DNA of 64,000 bases from Chryseobacterium wanjuense. GTDB lineage: Bacteria; Bacteroidota; Bacteroidia; Flavobacteriales; Weeksellaceae. Below, piece after piece: positions 26,752 through 33,887 of the stretch. The DNA lies in NCBI RefSeq assembly GCF_900111495.1, contig NZ_FOIU01000002.1:1-64000 (forward strand), in the 5' to 3' direction. Numbering within the stretch: position 1 is the stretch's first letter; every line of letters starts with the position of its first letter. Below the pieces are notes generated by a model. It searched no databases and was not told the origin of the DNA. It was given only the letters and a program-made list of their open reading frames with translations. The position numbers and the translations under genes were made by a program.

Positions 26752-26922
26752 TTATTGTTGACCCATAGTTTGACGAATGGTTGGATTATGATCATCATCT
26801 CCATTAAAATTTAAACCTGCTTGGGCTCCACTACCTCCATTAATTGTTTTCATGTCAGTAATCTTCATCAAACGTACTTTGTTTAAAGATAATTTTTTTT
26901 CTTTTTTGACTTGTTTTTTCAT
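26752..26922 (-). CDS. RiPP precursor with lanthipeptide-type leader and cysteine-free core
   Basis: A 56-residue peptide gene at the head of the operon. Residues 1-30 look like the leader of Bacteroidota class I lanthipeptide precursors: Lys-rich start (MKKQVKKEKK), then LSLNKVRLMKITDMKTI and a double-glycine N-G-G at 28-30. The presumed 26-residue core begins SGAQAGLNFN, has an acidic GDDDHNP segment and ends TIRQTMGQQ. It has one Ser, two Thr, one Pro and no Cys, so lanthionine rings cannot form within it. Dehydration of Ser31, Thr49 or Thr53 is possible in principle. Cleavage after Pro48 would release a nine-residue C-terminal piece; that is inference. The lack of Cys and of LanC is the oddest feature of the operon. 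Confidence 0.85.
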   Translation of the reverse strand: MKKQVKKEKKLSLNKVRLMKITDMKTINGGSGAQAGLNFNGDDDHNPTIRQTMGQQ

Positions 26923-26947
26923 TTGTAATTTATTTTAAATTGAAATG

Positions 26948-27004
26948 CAAATAAAAGGATATTTTTCAAATTATCAATAAAATTGTACTATAGATTTATA
27001 AATC
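26948..27004 (-). promoter_or_regulatory. RiPP operon promoter with operator-like palindrome
   Basis: GATTTATAAATC at 26,993-27,004 is a perfect 12-base palindrome, extended on the minus strand to GATTTATAAATCTA (ending at 26,991). A -7-like TTTATTTG lies at 26,955-26,948, 36 bases further on, about 26 bases before the precursor start codon. The same ATTTATAAATCTA sequence with the same 36-base offset precedes the bacteriocin peptides at 29,045-29,100. It is a strong candidate binding site for the regulator encoded between them. Confidence 0.6.
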
Positions 27005-27101
27005 CTTCCTATTAAAATAAAGCATAATAAATTAATTTCCAAATATTTATATACACTTACACGAGAATTTATATTAATAGTTTTATTGATTAAGAAAAGT
27101 G

Positions 27102-27109
27102 TAAATTTG
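27102..27109 (+). promoter_or_regulatory. -7 box of the regulator gene
   Basis: TAAATTTG fits TAnnTTTG and lies 16 bases before the regulator start codon. The -33 region is only weakly matched. The operator sequence seen in front of the two target operons is not repeated here. Confidence 0.5.
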
Positions 27110-27124
27110 TAGCATTTTACAAAA

Positions 27125-28915
27125 ATGATGAAAGTAATATTTTCTATTTTACTATTTTTGAGTGGCTTTATTTATGCTCAAAAAAGTATAGTTGATGCTT
27201 TAAGTGAATTCAATTATTCTCAATTGAAAAGTAAGTTTGATGATTACTATGATAATGATAAAGTTTCCGAATCTAAAATAATTGCGCAATACTATTTACA
27301 AAAAGCAAAGAAAGAGAAAAACAACCTCCAAATTGCGGAAGGCTATATCCTAATACATTTTAATGAAGACTTTCCTACAGCCTTAAAATATATTGATAGT
27401 CTTGAGATTATTACAAAAAACATAAAAGGAAGTTTATACCCTACCAGAACATACTTGATGAAGGGAAATCTATATTTCAAGTATGATTATTTAAAGAAAG
27501 CATTAGACAACTATATTATAGCTTTACAATATGCAAAAGACCAAAAAGATCAAAAGCAAATTGCTTATGCCAATATAAATATTGCTTATTTAAATAATTA
27601 TTTGGGTAAGTATGCAGAAGCAGCCAAAATATTCAGGTATTATCTATATAATCCTAATAATATAACCAATGAATCCCAGCATAATCAAATAAGGGTAAGT
27701 CTTATCAATTGCTATATTGAGCTTAATAAATTAGATTCTGCCAATATTTTAATCAAAGAAGGCCAAACATCTGCGTTTACAGGTAAAAGCAAATATAGTG
27801 TTAATCAATATTTATACTTTTCTGGATATTCTAATCTTAAACAAAAAAAATATACAATTGCCATAAACGAATTAGCAAAGACTTATAATTTTTTTTCCAG
27901 TATCAATGATAATAATGCCAATTATGCATTATATAGTTTGGGCAAATGTTATGATGGATTAAATAATAAAGAAAAGGCTGTTGAATATTTTATCAGATTA
28001 GACTCTAATATACAAAAAACTAATATTACTTTCCCAGAGCTTCGAGAAGTATATACTTATATTATAGACTATTACAAAAAAAAGAATGATAAAGAAAAAC
28101 AATTATATTATATTGATAGATTTTTAAAAGTAGATAAAAAATTAGATGAGCAGTTTGAATATTTATCTACAGAATTACCTAAAAAATATGATACACCAAA
28201 GCTTTTGCAAGAAAAAGAAGACATCATCAACGATCTAAAAAACAGGAAAACATTTTTATACACTTCTATAGGTCTTCTTTTAATAATTTTATTAATACTC
28301 GCCTATTTATATTATAATTCTAAAAAAACAGAAAAAAAACACAAACAAATTGCACAAGATTTAATTCATTCTATTGAACATAAAAATCTTGAAGTTTCTG
28401 ATAAATCAAATGTAGTCTTATTACAAGAACTTGAATCAGCGACAGAAAATCTTCCATTAGATTCATTTGAAAATAATGTTATTCAGAATAATGAAAGTCT
28501 AACGGAAGAAGTTGTTGAAAAGATAGAGATTAAAGCAAATAAAACAATTCCTGAGGATGTAATACAAAATATTCTTAAAGAACTAAGAAATTTCGAAGCC
28601 AAAGAACTCTTTTTAAAAAAAGGGATTACCCTAGCCAATTTAGCAAAAAGTTTGAAAACCAATACTGCTTATCTGTCAGAAATAATCAACACCCATAAAG
28701 GTAAAAATTTTGCCGCTTATCTTAACGACCTCCGGATAAATTATGCTCTCAATCAGCTGGTGGTAGACCGTAGATTTCGTTCTTATAAATTGTCTGTTAT
28801 TGCCGAAGAATTAGGATACAATAATGAGCAGGCTTTTTCTTTAGCTTTTAAGAAAAAAACAGGAACAACATTGTCTATTTATATCAAAGAAATTGAAAAT
28901 TCTCATCAATACTAA
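27125..28915 (+). CDS. TPR-domain, membrane-anchored AraC-type transcriptional regulator
   Basis: The 596-residue protein begins with a signal or anchor segment (VIFSILLFLSGFIYAQ). Tetratricopeptide-type helical repeats follow (about 30-340, e.g. YPTRTYLMKGNLYFKYDYLK). A membrane helix (about 377-397, FLYTSIGLLLIILLILAYLYY) comes next, then a charged linker and a C-terminal AraC-type double helix-turn-helix (about 490-596; ITLANLAKSLKTNTAYLSEI and LSVIAEELGYNNEQAFSLAF). This topology puts the repeats outside the inner membrane and the DNA-binding domain inside, so it could sense a periplasmic ligand and control genes directly. It sits between and divergent to the RiPP operon, next to the bacteriocin peptides, and the two share an operator-like site. 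Which signal it senses is not known; a mature peptide is a natural guess. Confidence 0.85.
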   Translation: MMKVIFSILLFLSGFIYAQKSIVDALSEFNYSQLKSKFDDYYDNDKVSESKIIAQYYLQKAKKEKNNLQIAEGYILIHFNEDFPTALKYIDSLEIITKNIKGSLYPTRTYLMKGNLYFKYDYLKKALDNYIIALQYAKDQKDQKQIAYANINIAYLNNYLGKYAEAAKIFRYYLYNPNNITNESQHNQIRVSLINCYIELNKLDSANILIKEGQTSAFTGKSKYSVNQYLYFSGYSNLKQKKYTIAINELAKTYNFFSSINDNNANYALYSLGKCYDGLNNKEKAVEYFIRLDSNIQKTNITFPELREVYTYIIDYYKKKNDKEKQLYYIDRFLKVDKKLDEQFEYLSTELPKKYDTPKLLQEKEDIINDLKNRKTFLYTSIGLLLIILLILAYLYYNSKKTEKKHKQIAQDLIHSIEHKNLEVSDKSNVVLLQELESATENLPLDSFENNVIQNNESLTEEVVEKIEIKANKTIPEDVIQNILKELRNFEAKELFLKKGITLANLAKSLKTNTAYLSEIINTHKGKNFAAYLNDLRINYALNQLVVDRRFRSYKLSVIAEELGYNNEQAFSLAFKKKTGTTLSIYIKEIENSHQY

Positions 28916-29019
28916 ACTTAGAAAAATAAATTGACATATTTTTTTGAGCCTATTAAATAGATTCCAAACATATTTCCAAAACACACACAAACCATTTAAA
29001 TTCAACTATTTAAACATTA

Positions 29020-29100
29020 TAGATTTATAAAATTATAGTTGTGTATTTATAAATCTAGGATTCATTTGCTTTTTTAGTGTTTAGTTCTTGTGCATCTTTG
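29020..29100 (+). promoter_or_regulatory. Peptide-cluster promoter with inverted operator repeat
   Basis: TAGATTTATAAA (29,020-29,031) and TTTATAAATCTA (29,046-29,057) are exact inverted 12-base arms 14 bases apart. A -7-like CATCTTTG at 29,093-29,100 begins 36 bases after the second arm, the same offset as in front of the RiPP operon. TTTG at 29,065-29,068 is a possible but long-spaced -33 box. The rest of the 28,916-29,230 interval is A/T-rich leader without a convincing gene. Confidence 0.6.
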
Positions 29101-29147
29101 TCTCAGGCAAAAACACAAATTCTATTTTCTTTTTATATGTGCGCAGT

Positions 29148-29219
29148 ATGAAAAGTAAATATAAAGCTGATCAGCAAAAAAGCCCATGTCAGGGATTGTA
29201 TGACAAAAAGAAACTTTAA
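29148..29219 (+). CDS. Possible 23-residue leader peptide
   Basis: An ATG at 29,148 opens a 23-codon frame (starting MKSKYKADQQ, one Cys, ending in a run of Lys) that stops 11 bases before the first double-glycine peptide. It lies in the leader after the putative promoter. It has no secretion leader and no recognised motif. It may be a chance frame. Confidence 0.25.
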   Translation: MKSKYKADQQKSPCQGLYDKKKL

Positions 29220-29230
29220 AATTTAAAAAA

Positions 29231-29359
29231 ATGAAATTAACGTTTTTAACAACAAATGAGCTATTAACAATTGAAGGTGGCTCAACTGGTGGAGACCCAC
29301 AAACAATTAATATTCTTGGTAATGTTATATATACAGGTACTCCACCTTTAAATCCTTAA
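29231..29359 (+). CDS. Double-glycine leader peptide 1 (short core)
   Basis: A 42-residue peptide with a 17-residue leader (MKLTFLTTNELLTIEGG) of the C39-processed type: a Glu-Leu-Leu segment a few residues before Gly-Gly. The 25-residue core is Thr-, Asn- and Pro-rich (STGGDPQTINILG and then NVIYTGTPPLNP) with no Cys and no strongly amphipathic helix. It differs from the next three peptides in being short. It could be a bacteriocin or an inducing peptide; I cannot tell. It begins the four-peptide cassette that precedes the exporter genes. Confidence 0.7.
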   Translation: MKLTFLTTNELLTIEGGSTGGDPQTINILGNVIYTGTPPLNP

Positions 29360-29375
29360 TAACAATTAAATTAAA

Positions 29376-29552
29376 ATGAATTTAGAAAAATTAAACTTAG
29401 TAGAGCTTGAAGCTCATGAAACTATAATAGTAAACGGTGGCGGTAATGGCGGCTGGTGGTGGCTAGCTGAACAGGTTATTGATAATTGGAGCGAAATTAA
29501 AGATGGCCTTTCAGACGGATGGAATGGTCATTACAATCCACCAAAAAAATAA
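29376..29552 (+). CDS. Double-glycine leader peptide 2 (Trp-rich)
   Basis: A 58-residue peptide whose leader (MNLEKLNLVELEAHETIIVNGG) ends in Gly-Gly at 21-22. The core starts G-N-G-G-W-W-W-L and continues as a likely amphipathic helix with five Trp in total (AEQVIDNWSEIKDGLSDGW), ending in a basic PPKK tail. No Cys. The make-up fits an unmodified class II-type bacteriocin. It is 16 bases after peptide 1 and 19 before peptide 3. Confidence 0.75.
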   Translation: MNLEKLNLVELEAHETIIVNGGGNGGWWWLAEQVIDNWSEIKDGLSDGWNGHYNPPKK

Positions 29553-29571
29553 TAATTAAAAAATAAATAAT

Positions 29572-29727
29572 ATGAAAAACTTAGAAACACTTACAAGCTC
29601 TGAATTATTAGCAGTTAACGGAGGTGATGGTTTTTGGTATGATGTAGCTTATGCAGTCGGTGCTCTAGCACATGAATATGTACATCAGGTTGCATTGGCA
29701 GGCTATTATGCTAGTGCTGGTCATTAA
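29572..29727 (+). CDS. Double-glycine leader peptide 3 (paralogue of peptide 4)
   Basis: A 51-residue peptide with leader MKNLETLTSSELLAVNGG and a core starting DGFWYDVAYAVGA. Leader and first 13 core residues are almost identical to peptide 4, then the two diverge: here the core runs through LAHEYVHQVALAGYY to a short Gly-His end. Small residues spaced at helix intervals (G, A) suggest helix packing in a membrane. The pair may be a two-component bacteriocin or simply a duplication. Confidence 0.78.
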   Translation: MKNLETLTSSELLAVNGGDGFWYDVAYAVGALAHEYVHQVALAGYYASAGH

Positions 29728-29762
29728 TTCTCATTAAATTATTTAATTAAAAAATCTACAAT

Positions 29763-29945
29763 ATGAAAAATTTAGAAACACTTACAAACGATGAACTATT
29801 ATCAATTAATGGCGGTGATGGATTCTGGTATGATGTTGCTTATGCAATCGGAGCTGGTGCTCATGCTGCAGCTAATGCAATAGTAGCTGCCGCAGATACA
29901 ATCGCTTCGCATCCTGTTGGAGGACCGAGAGGTGGTTATAATTAA
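29763..29945 (+). CDS. Double-glycine leader peptide 4 (Ala-rich core)
   Basis: A 60-residue peptide with leader MKNLETLTNDELLSINGG and core starting DGFWYDVAYAIGAG. An Ala-rich helix (AHAAANAIVAAADTIASH) follows, then a flexible VGGPRGGYN end. The GAGAHAAAN pattern gives several small-xxx-small helix contacts. It is 35 bases after its paralogue, and a terminator-like hairpin follows at 29,966. A pore-forming, unmodified bacteriocin is the most likely role. Confidence 0.8.
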   Translation: MKNLETLTNDELLSINGGDGFWYDVAYAIGAGAHAAANAIVAAADTIASHPVGGPRGGYN

Positions 29946-29965
29946 TAATATTAATTATTAAAAAT

Positions 29966-30000
29966 TGCTACCTTTATAATAAGGTAGCATTTTATTATTT
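29966..30000 (+). terminator. Partial terminator after the peptide cassette
   Basis: TGCTACCTT (29,966-29,974) and AAGGTAGCA (29,981-29,989) form a perfect 9-base stem with a 6-base loop, followed by TTTTATTATTT. It separates the four peptide genes from the CPBP and exporter genes. No strong new promoter is obvious before 30,001, so read-through at lower level probably expresses the downstream genes. Confidence 0.75.
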
Positions 30001-30444
30001 ATGAAAAAGCTAGTTATTTTCTTTATAATTTCATTTGTCTTTGCTGTACTAAATGGATATTTTTTTAATTATATCAATGATATGTATCTACATTTTGATG
30101 TAAATCAAAATAAAAATCCAAACATTTCAAAAAATGAACTAAACTTTATTGCCATTCTCGTTGCTCCTTTTATAGAAACTTTTATATTCCAATATCTTCC
30201 ATACTTGATTTTAACCAAATGGATGAAAGTAAAGAATGAGTTGATTTGTATAATTATTATGAGTATGATCTTTTCGTCAATGCATTACTATAATTGGTTA
30301 TATATTGTTATGACATTTTTTGGGGGATTAATTTTAAATAATCTTTATGTTTATTATTATAAACATGCTCGTAAGTATAGTTTTATTTTAACAGCCATTT
30401 TTCATGTGCTATTTAATCTTTACGGTTTTTTATTTGTAATGTAA
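30001..30444 (+). CDS. CPBP (Abi/Rce1-like) family membrane protein, possible immunity protein
   Basis: A 147-residue membrane protein with about four hydrophobic helices. It shows the CPBP-type motifs in reduced form: A-P-F-I-E-T-F-I-F-Q (in place of EExxxR), FSSMHYYN (FxxxH) and HVLFN (HxxxN). The first motif has one Glu instead of two, and Gln in place of Arg, so catalytic competence is uncertain. In bacteriocin clusters of other phyla, CPBP proteins often give self-immunity. The position directly after four bacteriocin-like peptides and 15 bases before the HlyD gene supports the same job here. Confidence 0.75.
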   Translation: MKKLVIFFIISFVFAVLNGYFFNYINDMYLHFDVNQNKNPNISKNELNFIAILVAPFIETFIFQYLPYLILTKWMKVKNELICIIIMSMIFSSMHYYNWLYIVMTFFGGLILNNLYVYYYKHARKYSFILTAIFHVLFNLYGFLFVM

Positions 30445-30459
30445 AAATCACTTTTTTCA

Positions 30460-31542
30460 ATGTTTAAAAAATCAATTTATATAGGAATTTTAATTCTTGT
30501 AATTACACTCCTATGCATTTTACCAATAATAAAAGTTCCCATTTCCTCATCTTCAAGAGGAGTGATACGATCTGTTCAGGAGAACACAAAAATTTCTGCT
30601 ATTGTTTCTGGGAGAATTATTTATAGTAAACTAGAAAAGAATAATCAGGAGATAAAACAAGGGGATACTTTGCTCATCGTAACAGCAGAGCAGCTGGATA
30701 CTCAAAAGAATTTGCAAAACAGCCAAAGTTCAGATTATTCAGCACAGTTGCAAGACTTAAATAAACTTACAAGAGGACAAATTTCCGGTTTACAAACCGG
30801 GCAATATCAAAGAGAATTATCCGCTATGCAGGAGAAAATTGCTCAGGTACAAACACAATTGTCTCTAGCTCAAAAAGATTTTGACAGAGCAGCAACTCTT
30901 TACAATCAAGGGGTAATTCCAAAAGCAGAATATGATAAGTTTTTCTACAATCTTCAAGGACTTAAAAACCAGATTGCAGGAATAAGAGAACAACAAATTG
31001 CCCAATGGCAAACGCAGAAAAGAGAAGTAGAAAGGCAAATCCGTTCTTTAGGTTCAGAAGTGCAACGTATTAATCAGGAGCAAAAAAACTATATCATCAC
31101 AGCACCTATTTCTGGTAGGCTTGTTAATTTCTCCGGAATACAGAAAAATAATTTTCTAACGCAAGGACAAGACATAGGAGAAATTTCACCGGAAGTTTCA
31201 CTGGTTGCAGAATGTTTGGTTTCCCCAAAAGATATAGGTTTTATTCATACAGGTCAGACCGTAAAATACCAGATCGATACTTATAATTACAATCAATGGG
31301 GCTTATTGGAAGGCAGGGTTTCTGAAATTGATCAGAATATTAAAATTAACGAACAAACCGGAGAAGCTTTCTTTAGGGTTCTCTGCCAAATGGATAAAAA
31401 CTATTTACAATTGAAAAACGGCTACAAAGGACAAATTGATAAAGGAATGACCTTTACAGCACGCTTTCATCTAATTGACCGCACATTATGGCAGTTATTA
31501 TTTGACCGTGTTGACGATTGGTTCAACCCTAAACTAAAATAA
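30460..31542 (+). CDS. HlyD family periplasmic adaptor, set 1
   Basis: A membrane-fusion protein that links an inner-membrane ABC exporter to an outer-membrane channel. The 360 residues show an N-terminal membrane anchor (about 5-25), a biotinyl-lipoyl-like half (ISAIVSGRIIYSKLEKNNQE), a long coiled-coil hairpin (about 100-200, Gln-rich), the returning lipoyl half (ITAPISGRLVNFSG) and beta-barrel segments. It is followed after 58 bases by a C39 ABC exporter, its likely partner. No outer-membrane channel gene is present; a shared TolC-like protein elsewhere is likely. Confidence 0.88.
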   Translation: MFKKSIYIGILILVITLLCILPIIKVPISSSSRGVIRSVQENTKISAIVSGRIIYSKLEKNNQEIKQGDTLLIVTAEQLDTQKNLQNSQSSDYSAQLQDLNKLTRGQISGLQTGQYQRELSAMQEKIAQVQTQLSLAQKDFDRAATLYNQGVIPKAEYDKFFYNLQGLKNQIAGIREQQIAQWQTQKREVERQIRSLGSEVQRINQEQKNYIITAPISGRLVNFSGIQKNNFLTQGQDIGEISPEVSLVAECLVSPKDIGFIHTGQTVKYQIDTYNYNQWGLLEGRVSEIDQNIKINEQTGEAFFRVLCQMDKNYLQLKNGYKGQIDKGMTFTARFHLIDRTLWQLLFDRVDDWFNPKLK

Positions 31543-31600
31543 GCCTTTATGTAAAATACCATGAAAACTTTTACTATAATTTTAAAGTTTTAACGCACAA

Positions 31601-33760
31601 ATGAAAAAAAATATATTGATTCGCCAACATGACATCAAAGACTGTGGTGCTGCTTGTCTTGCTTCCGTTGCCATCCATTACGGATTAAAAATGCCTATCG
31701 CCAAGATCAGGCAGATCTGCCATACTGATACAAGGGGAACGAATGTTTTAGGTTTAATACAGGGGTTGGAGCAAATGGGTTTCAATGCAAAAGGGGTAAA
31801 AGGAGGTATTGATGCTTTGCCGGAACTTCCATTGCCAGCTATTGCTCATGTTGTTGTTAACGGGCAAATGCATCATTATGTGGTCGTTTACAAAGTTGCA
31901 AAAGACAAAATTACAGTGATGGATCCCGCAAGAGGAAAATTGGAGGATTATAAAATAGAAGAGTTTTCAAAAATATGGACAGGAGTTCTTATCCTATTAG
32001 AACCTAATGAATATTTTGAACAAAGAAATGAAAAAACAAGCCTCTACAAAAGATTCTGGAACTTAGTCCAACCTCACAAAAGTATTTTAATCCAAGCTTT
32101 ATTAGGCGCATTAGTATATACTATTTTAGGATTATCAACCTCTATTTATATTGAAAAAATAACAGATTATGTTCTGATAGACGGAAATAAACGACTTTTA
32201 AATCTACTTTCTGTAGGAATGATTGTAATACTATTGTTTCAAATTTTTATTGGAGCTATGAAAAGTATTTTAGTATTACAGACAGGACAAAAGATGGACA
32301 AACACCTTATTCTCGGTTATTACAAACATTTACTAAAACTTCCGCAGCGTTTTTTTGATACTATGAAAGTTGGAGAAATTATCTCAAGGGTAAATGATGC
32401 TGTGAAAATAAGGACTTTTATTAATGATGTTTCCATACAGATTTTTGTAAATATTTTTATTATTATTTTTTCATTTGCTTTAATGTTCACTTATTATTGG
32501 AAGCTGGCATTAATTACAGCATTGGTGATACCTTTTTATTTTTTAGTGTATTGGATTACCAATAAATTAAATAAAAAAGCAGAAAGGCAATTAATGGAAG
32601 AAAGTGCCGAATTGGAATCTCATTTGGTTGAATCAATAACATCTGTAAAAACCATTAAGCAATTTGGAGTAGAAACTTTTGCTAATAATAAAACGGATAA
32701 TACTTTTTCAAAATTATTAAAAACAATTTATGCTTCGGTAATGAATGCTTTGTTTTCAGGAAATTCATCAGAGTTTTTATCCCGAATATTTACCATTGTA
32801 TTACTTTGGGCAGGTTCAGGTTATGTTATTGATAGAGTTATCACGCCTGGAGAATTGCTGTCTTTTTATGCTTTAATCGGATATTTTACAAGTCCTGTGT
32901 CACAACTAATAGGAATGAATAAAACTATTCAAAATGCTTTGATTGCCGCTGACCGCCTTTTTGAAATCATGGATTTGGAACGTGAAGAGAATACTGAAAA
33001 AATAGATATTACAAGTGAAAATATTGGAGATATTCAATTTAAAGATGTTAGTTTTAGCTATGGTAGTAGAACAGAAGTTTTTACAAATTTTAATTCTCTT
33101 ATAAAAAAAGGAGAAACAACAGCTATTGTTGGAGAAAGTGGTAGTGGTAAAACAACTTTAGCTTCTCTAATTCAAAATTTATATCCACTTAAAACAGGTA
33201 AAATCATGATTGGAGATTATGATATTAATTATATATCTAATTATTCTTTAAGAAATTTAGTTTCCGTGGTTCCTCAACAAATAGATTTGTTTTCAGGAAA
33301 CGTTATTGAAAATATTGCTTTAGGAGAGGATTTTCCAGATATACATAAAATTTTAGACATTACTAAAAAGCTTGGAATATTAAATTTTGTAGAAAAACTT
33401 CCAAACGGTTTTCAAACTTATTTAGGTGAAAACGGAGCTTTGCTATCCGGTGGACAGAAACAAAGAATTGCCATTGCAAGAGCTTTATATAAAAATCCTG
33501 AGATTTTAATTTTGGACGAAGCTACTTCTTCATTGGATACAGAATCGGAATTAGTTATTCAAAATACATTGCAAGAATTTAAAAATCAAGGGAAAACTAT
33601 GATTGTCATTGCACATCGTTTGAGTACGATTGCCAATGCTAATACGATTTTGGTAATGAAAGATGGACAAATTATAGAACAAGGCAGTCATATAGAACTT
33701 CTTGATAAAGATTCCGTTTATAAATCTATGTGGGAAAAACAAGGCAAAAAACTAACTTAA
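31601..33760 (+). CDS. Peptidase-domain ABC exporter (C39), set 1
   Basis: This bifunctional exporter cuts double-glycine leaders and pumps the core peptide out. The 719 residues hold a C39 peptidase domain (1-140) with Cys15 in KDCGAACLA, His in QMHHYVVVY and Asp in VMDPARG. Six membrane helices (about 160-440) follow. The ATPase domain has Walker A (GESGSGKTT), signature (LSGGQKQR), Walker B (ILILDEATSSLD) and the switch His (IAHRLS). Located after the peptide cassette and an HlyD gene, it most likely matures peptides 1-4. It may also serve the RiPP precursor, whose operon has no exporter. Confidence 0.94.
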   Translation: MKKNILIRQHDIKDCGAACLASVAIHYGLKMPIAKIRQICHTDTRGTNVLGLIQGLEQMGFNAKGVKGGIDALPELPLPAIAHVVVNGQMHHYVVVYKVAKDKITVMDPARGKLEDYKIEEFSKIWTGVLILLEPNEYFEQRNEKTSLYKRFWNLVQPHKSILIQALLGALVYTILGLSTSIYIEKITDYVLIDGNKRLLNLLSVGMIVILLFQIFIGAMKSILVLQTGQKMDKHLILGYYKHLLKLPQRFFDTMKVGEIISRVNDAVKIRTFINDVSIQIFVNIFIIIFSFALMFTYYWKLALITALVIPFYFLVYWITNKLNKKAERQLMEESAELESHLVESITSVKTIKQFGVETFANNKTDNTFSKLLKTIYASVMNALFSGNSSEFLSRIFTIVLLWAGSGYVIDRVITPGELLSFYALIGYFTSPVSQLIGMNKTIQNALIAADRLFEIMDLEREENTEKIDITSENIGDIQFKDVSFSYGSRTEVFTNFNSLIKKGETTAIVGESGSGKTTLASLIQNLYPLKTGKIMIGDYDINYISNYSLRNLVSVVPQQIDLFSGNVIENIALGEDFPDIHKILDITKKLGILNFVEKLPNGFQTYLGENGALLSGGQKQRIAIARALYKNPEILILDEATSSLDTESELVIQNTLQEFKNQGKTMIVIAHRLSTIANANTILVMKDGQIIEQGSHIELLDKDSVYKSMWEKQGKKLT

Positions 33761-33842
33761 ATATAATTGATGATTGATCTAATCTTAACCATACTTTTAT
33801 TTATATTAGGAACAATATAAATCACATAAAATTGAAAAACCA

Positions 33843-33873
33843 TTTGTTTTTTTCAAACATCTGCGTATTTTAG
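33843..33873 (+). promoter_or_regulatory. Promoter of the VKOR-exporter set
   Basis: TTTG (33,843-33,846), a 19-base spacer and TATTTTAG (33,866-33,873) match the Bacteroidota consensus with one mismatch in the -7 box. It lies 15 bases before the VKOR fusion gene and suggests that the second export set has its own promoter. Confidence 0.55.
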
Positions 33874-33887
33874 TTAAAAATATTAAT

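Noticed and set aside
26752..26922. Calling the precursor a classical lanthipeptide
   Set aside because: The leader fits, but the core has no Cys and no LanC gene is present, so lanthionine rings are not supported.
31563..31591. Weak A/T hairpin between the HlyD and C39 exporter genes
   Set aside because: The 8-base stem is almost all A/T with a long loop and no T-run; it would not be a stable terminator.
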